From Alectryocaccomicrobium faecavium (GTDB lineage Bacteria > Bacillota > Clostridia > Christensenellales > Aristaeellaceae), in NCBI GenBank assembly GCA_018713425.1, contig DVOT01000129.1:1-6127 (forward strand): DNA of 6,127 bases, in the 5' to 3' direction. Under the pieces are notes generated by a model, which was given only the letters and a program-made list of their open reading frames with translations, searched no databases and was not told where the DNA came from. Below, in pieces: positions 5,759-6,127 of this stretch. The position numbers were made by a program, and so were the translations under genes. Positions within the stretch are counted from its first letter, which is position 1. Each line of letters starts with the position of its first letter.

Positions 5759-6127
5759 GAGAAGCGGAACATCATCGGACAGCTCATCGAGATGTACGAC
5801 ATCAAGACGGCAGCGGACATCCAGGAGGCGCTGAAAGACCTGCTGGGCGGGACGATCCAAAGCATGCTGGAGACGGAATTGGAAGAGCAGATGGAAGACC
5901 GGGAAGAAGAGGATCCGGAATATCACGACAGCCGCAACGGCTACAAACCCAAGGCGCTGAAGTCGAGCATGGGAGAAATCCCCATCCAGGTACCGCAGGA
6001 CCGAAATAGCGACTTCGAGCCGCAGGTGGTGCTGAAGTACAAGAAGGACATCAGCGAGATCGAGGAAAAGATCATCGCAATGTATGCACGCGGGATGAGC
6101 GTAGCGCAGGTTTCGGAGCAAATCAAG
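5756..6127 (+). CDS. IS256-family (mutator-type) transposase, 5'-incomplete, cut by window end
   Basis: This frame gives KEKRNIIGQLIEMYDI, then DIQEALKDLLGGTIQSMLE, DSRNGYKPKALKSSMGEI, PQDRNSDFEPQVVLKY and DISEIEEKIIAMYARGMS. These are the ordered N-terminal landmarks of IS256/mutator transposases (SRNGY-K, S-x-GE-x-x-x-x-PQDR, F-P-x-V, I-x-K-I-x-MYA-GMS). The catalytic DDE part lies beyond the window. In-frame sequence is open back to the stop at 5732-5734, but no ATG, GTG or TTG occurs before the ATG at 5792, which is inside the conserved region. Related proteins usually have another 10-15 residues and a leader between the terminal repeat and the start. Here the coding sequence abuts the repeat, so the gene has probably lost its 5' end, or starts at 5792 in shortened form. 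The family call is firm; whether it is functional is doubtful. Confidence 0.75.

Larger units (their letters stand above)
5730..6127 (+). mobile_element. IS256-family insertion sequence, left part
   Basis: The element is recognised from its transposase frame (5756-6127) and from a left end at 5730 starting GATAAGCC and running to TGTAAAA (5753-5758). IS256-family ends commonly begin GATAA and contain TGTAAAA about 20-28 bases in. It interrupts the helix-turn-helix gene. The 8 bases before it (GTCAGTTC, 5722-5729) are the candidate target duplication. The right end lies outside the window. Confidence 0.7.

Noticed and set aside
1..6127. CRISPR array or other short tandem repeats
   Set aside because: No regularly spaced direct repeats were seen; the only repeats are the hairpins and inverted repeats listed.

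Overview
The window looks like chromosomal DNA of a GC-rich Firmicute of the Clostridia type, probably a gut or anaerobe relative of the Oscillospirales/Christensenellales. The reasons are strong AGGAGG-type ribosome binding sites, a LipO/YtcQ-like solute-binding protein, a sigma-A-type promoter, and mobile-element genes of the kind seen in Lachnospiraceae and Oscillospiraceae. The taxonomic call is inference; there is no marker gene.

Left part (1-490): the C-terminal end of a sugar ABC-transporter solute-binding lipoprotein (DUF3502 type) stops at 237. A 253-base intergenic stretch follows. It holds two GC-rich hairpins, then a promoter (TTGTAT-N17-TATGCT, extended -10) whose -35 box lies inside a perfect 10-bp inverted repeat (AATACAATGC-N8-GCATTGTATT) that looks like a repressor operator.

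Central operon (491-4958, all + strand): a BadF/BadG/N-acetylglucosamine-kinase-family sugar kinase, two consecutive and diverged SIS-domain proteins of the UPF0309/sugar-isomerase type, and a DUF5107 protein (galactose-mutarotase-like beta-sandwich plus TPR-like helices). Gaps are 44, 42 and 5 bases, and a perfect 18-bp palindromic terminator closes the unit. Together with the upstream transporter component this suggests a carbohydrate (perhaps amino-sugar) uptake and phosphorylation cassette: the transporter imports, the kinase phosphorylates, the SIS pair acts on or senses the sugar phosphate, and the DUF5107 protein handles the sugar in a mutarotase-like way. The substrate is not determined by the sequence.

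Right part (5014-6127): a minus-strand 3' fragment of tRNA-Ser(UGA), from anticodon loop to CCA, with its own downstream hairpin. The 5' half is missing and replaced by unrelated sequence, the signature of an integrative-element attachment site at a tRNA gene. To the right of this junction lie 255 bases without a gene, then a mobile-element-type helix-turn-helix gene broken by a frameshift in a poly-A run and cut off by an insertion sequence. The insertion is an IS256-family element, whose left terminal repeat and 5'-incomplete transposase reading frame run off the window end. Base composition and codon use become visibly less GC-rich after about 5100.
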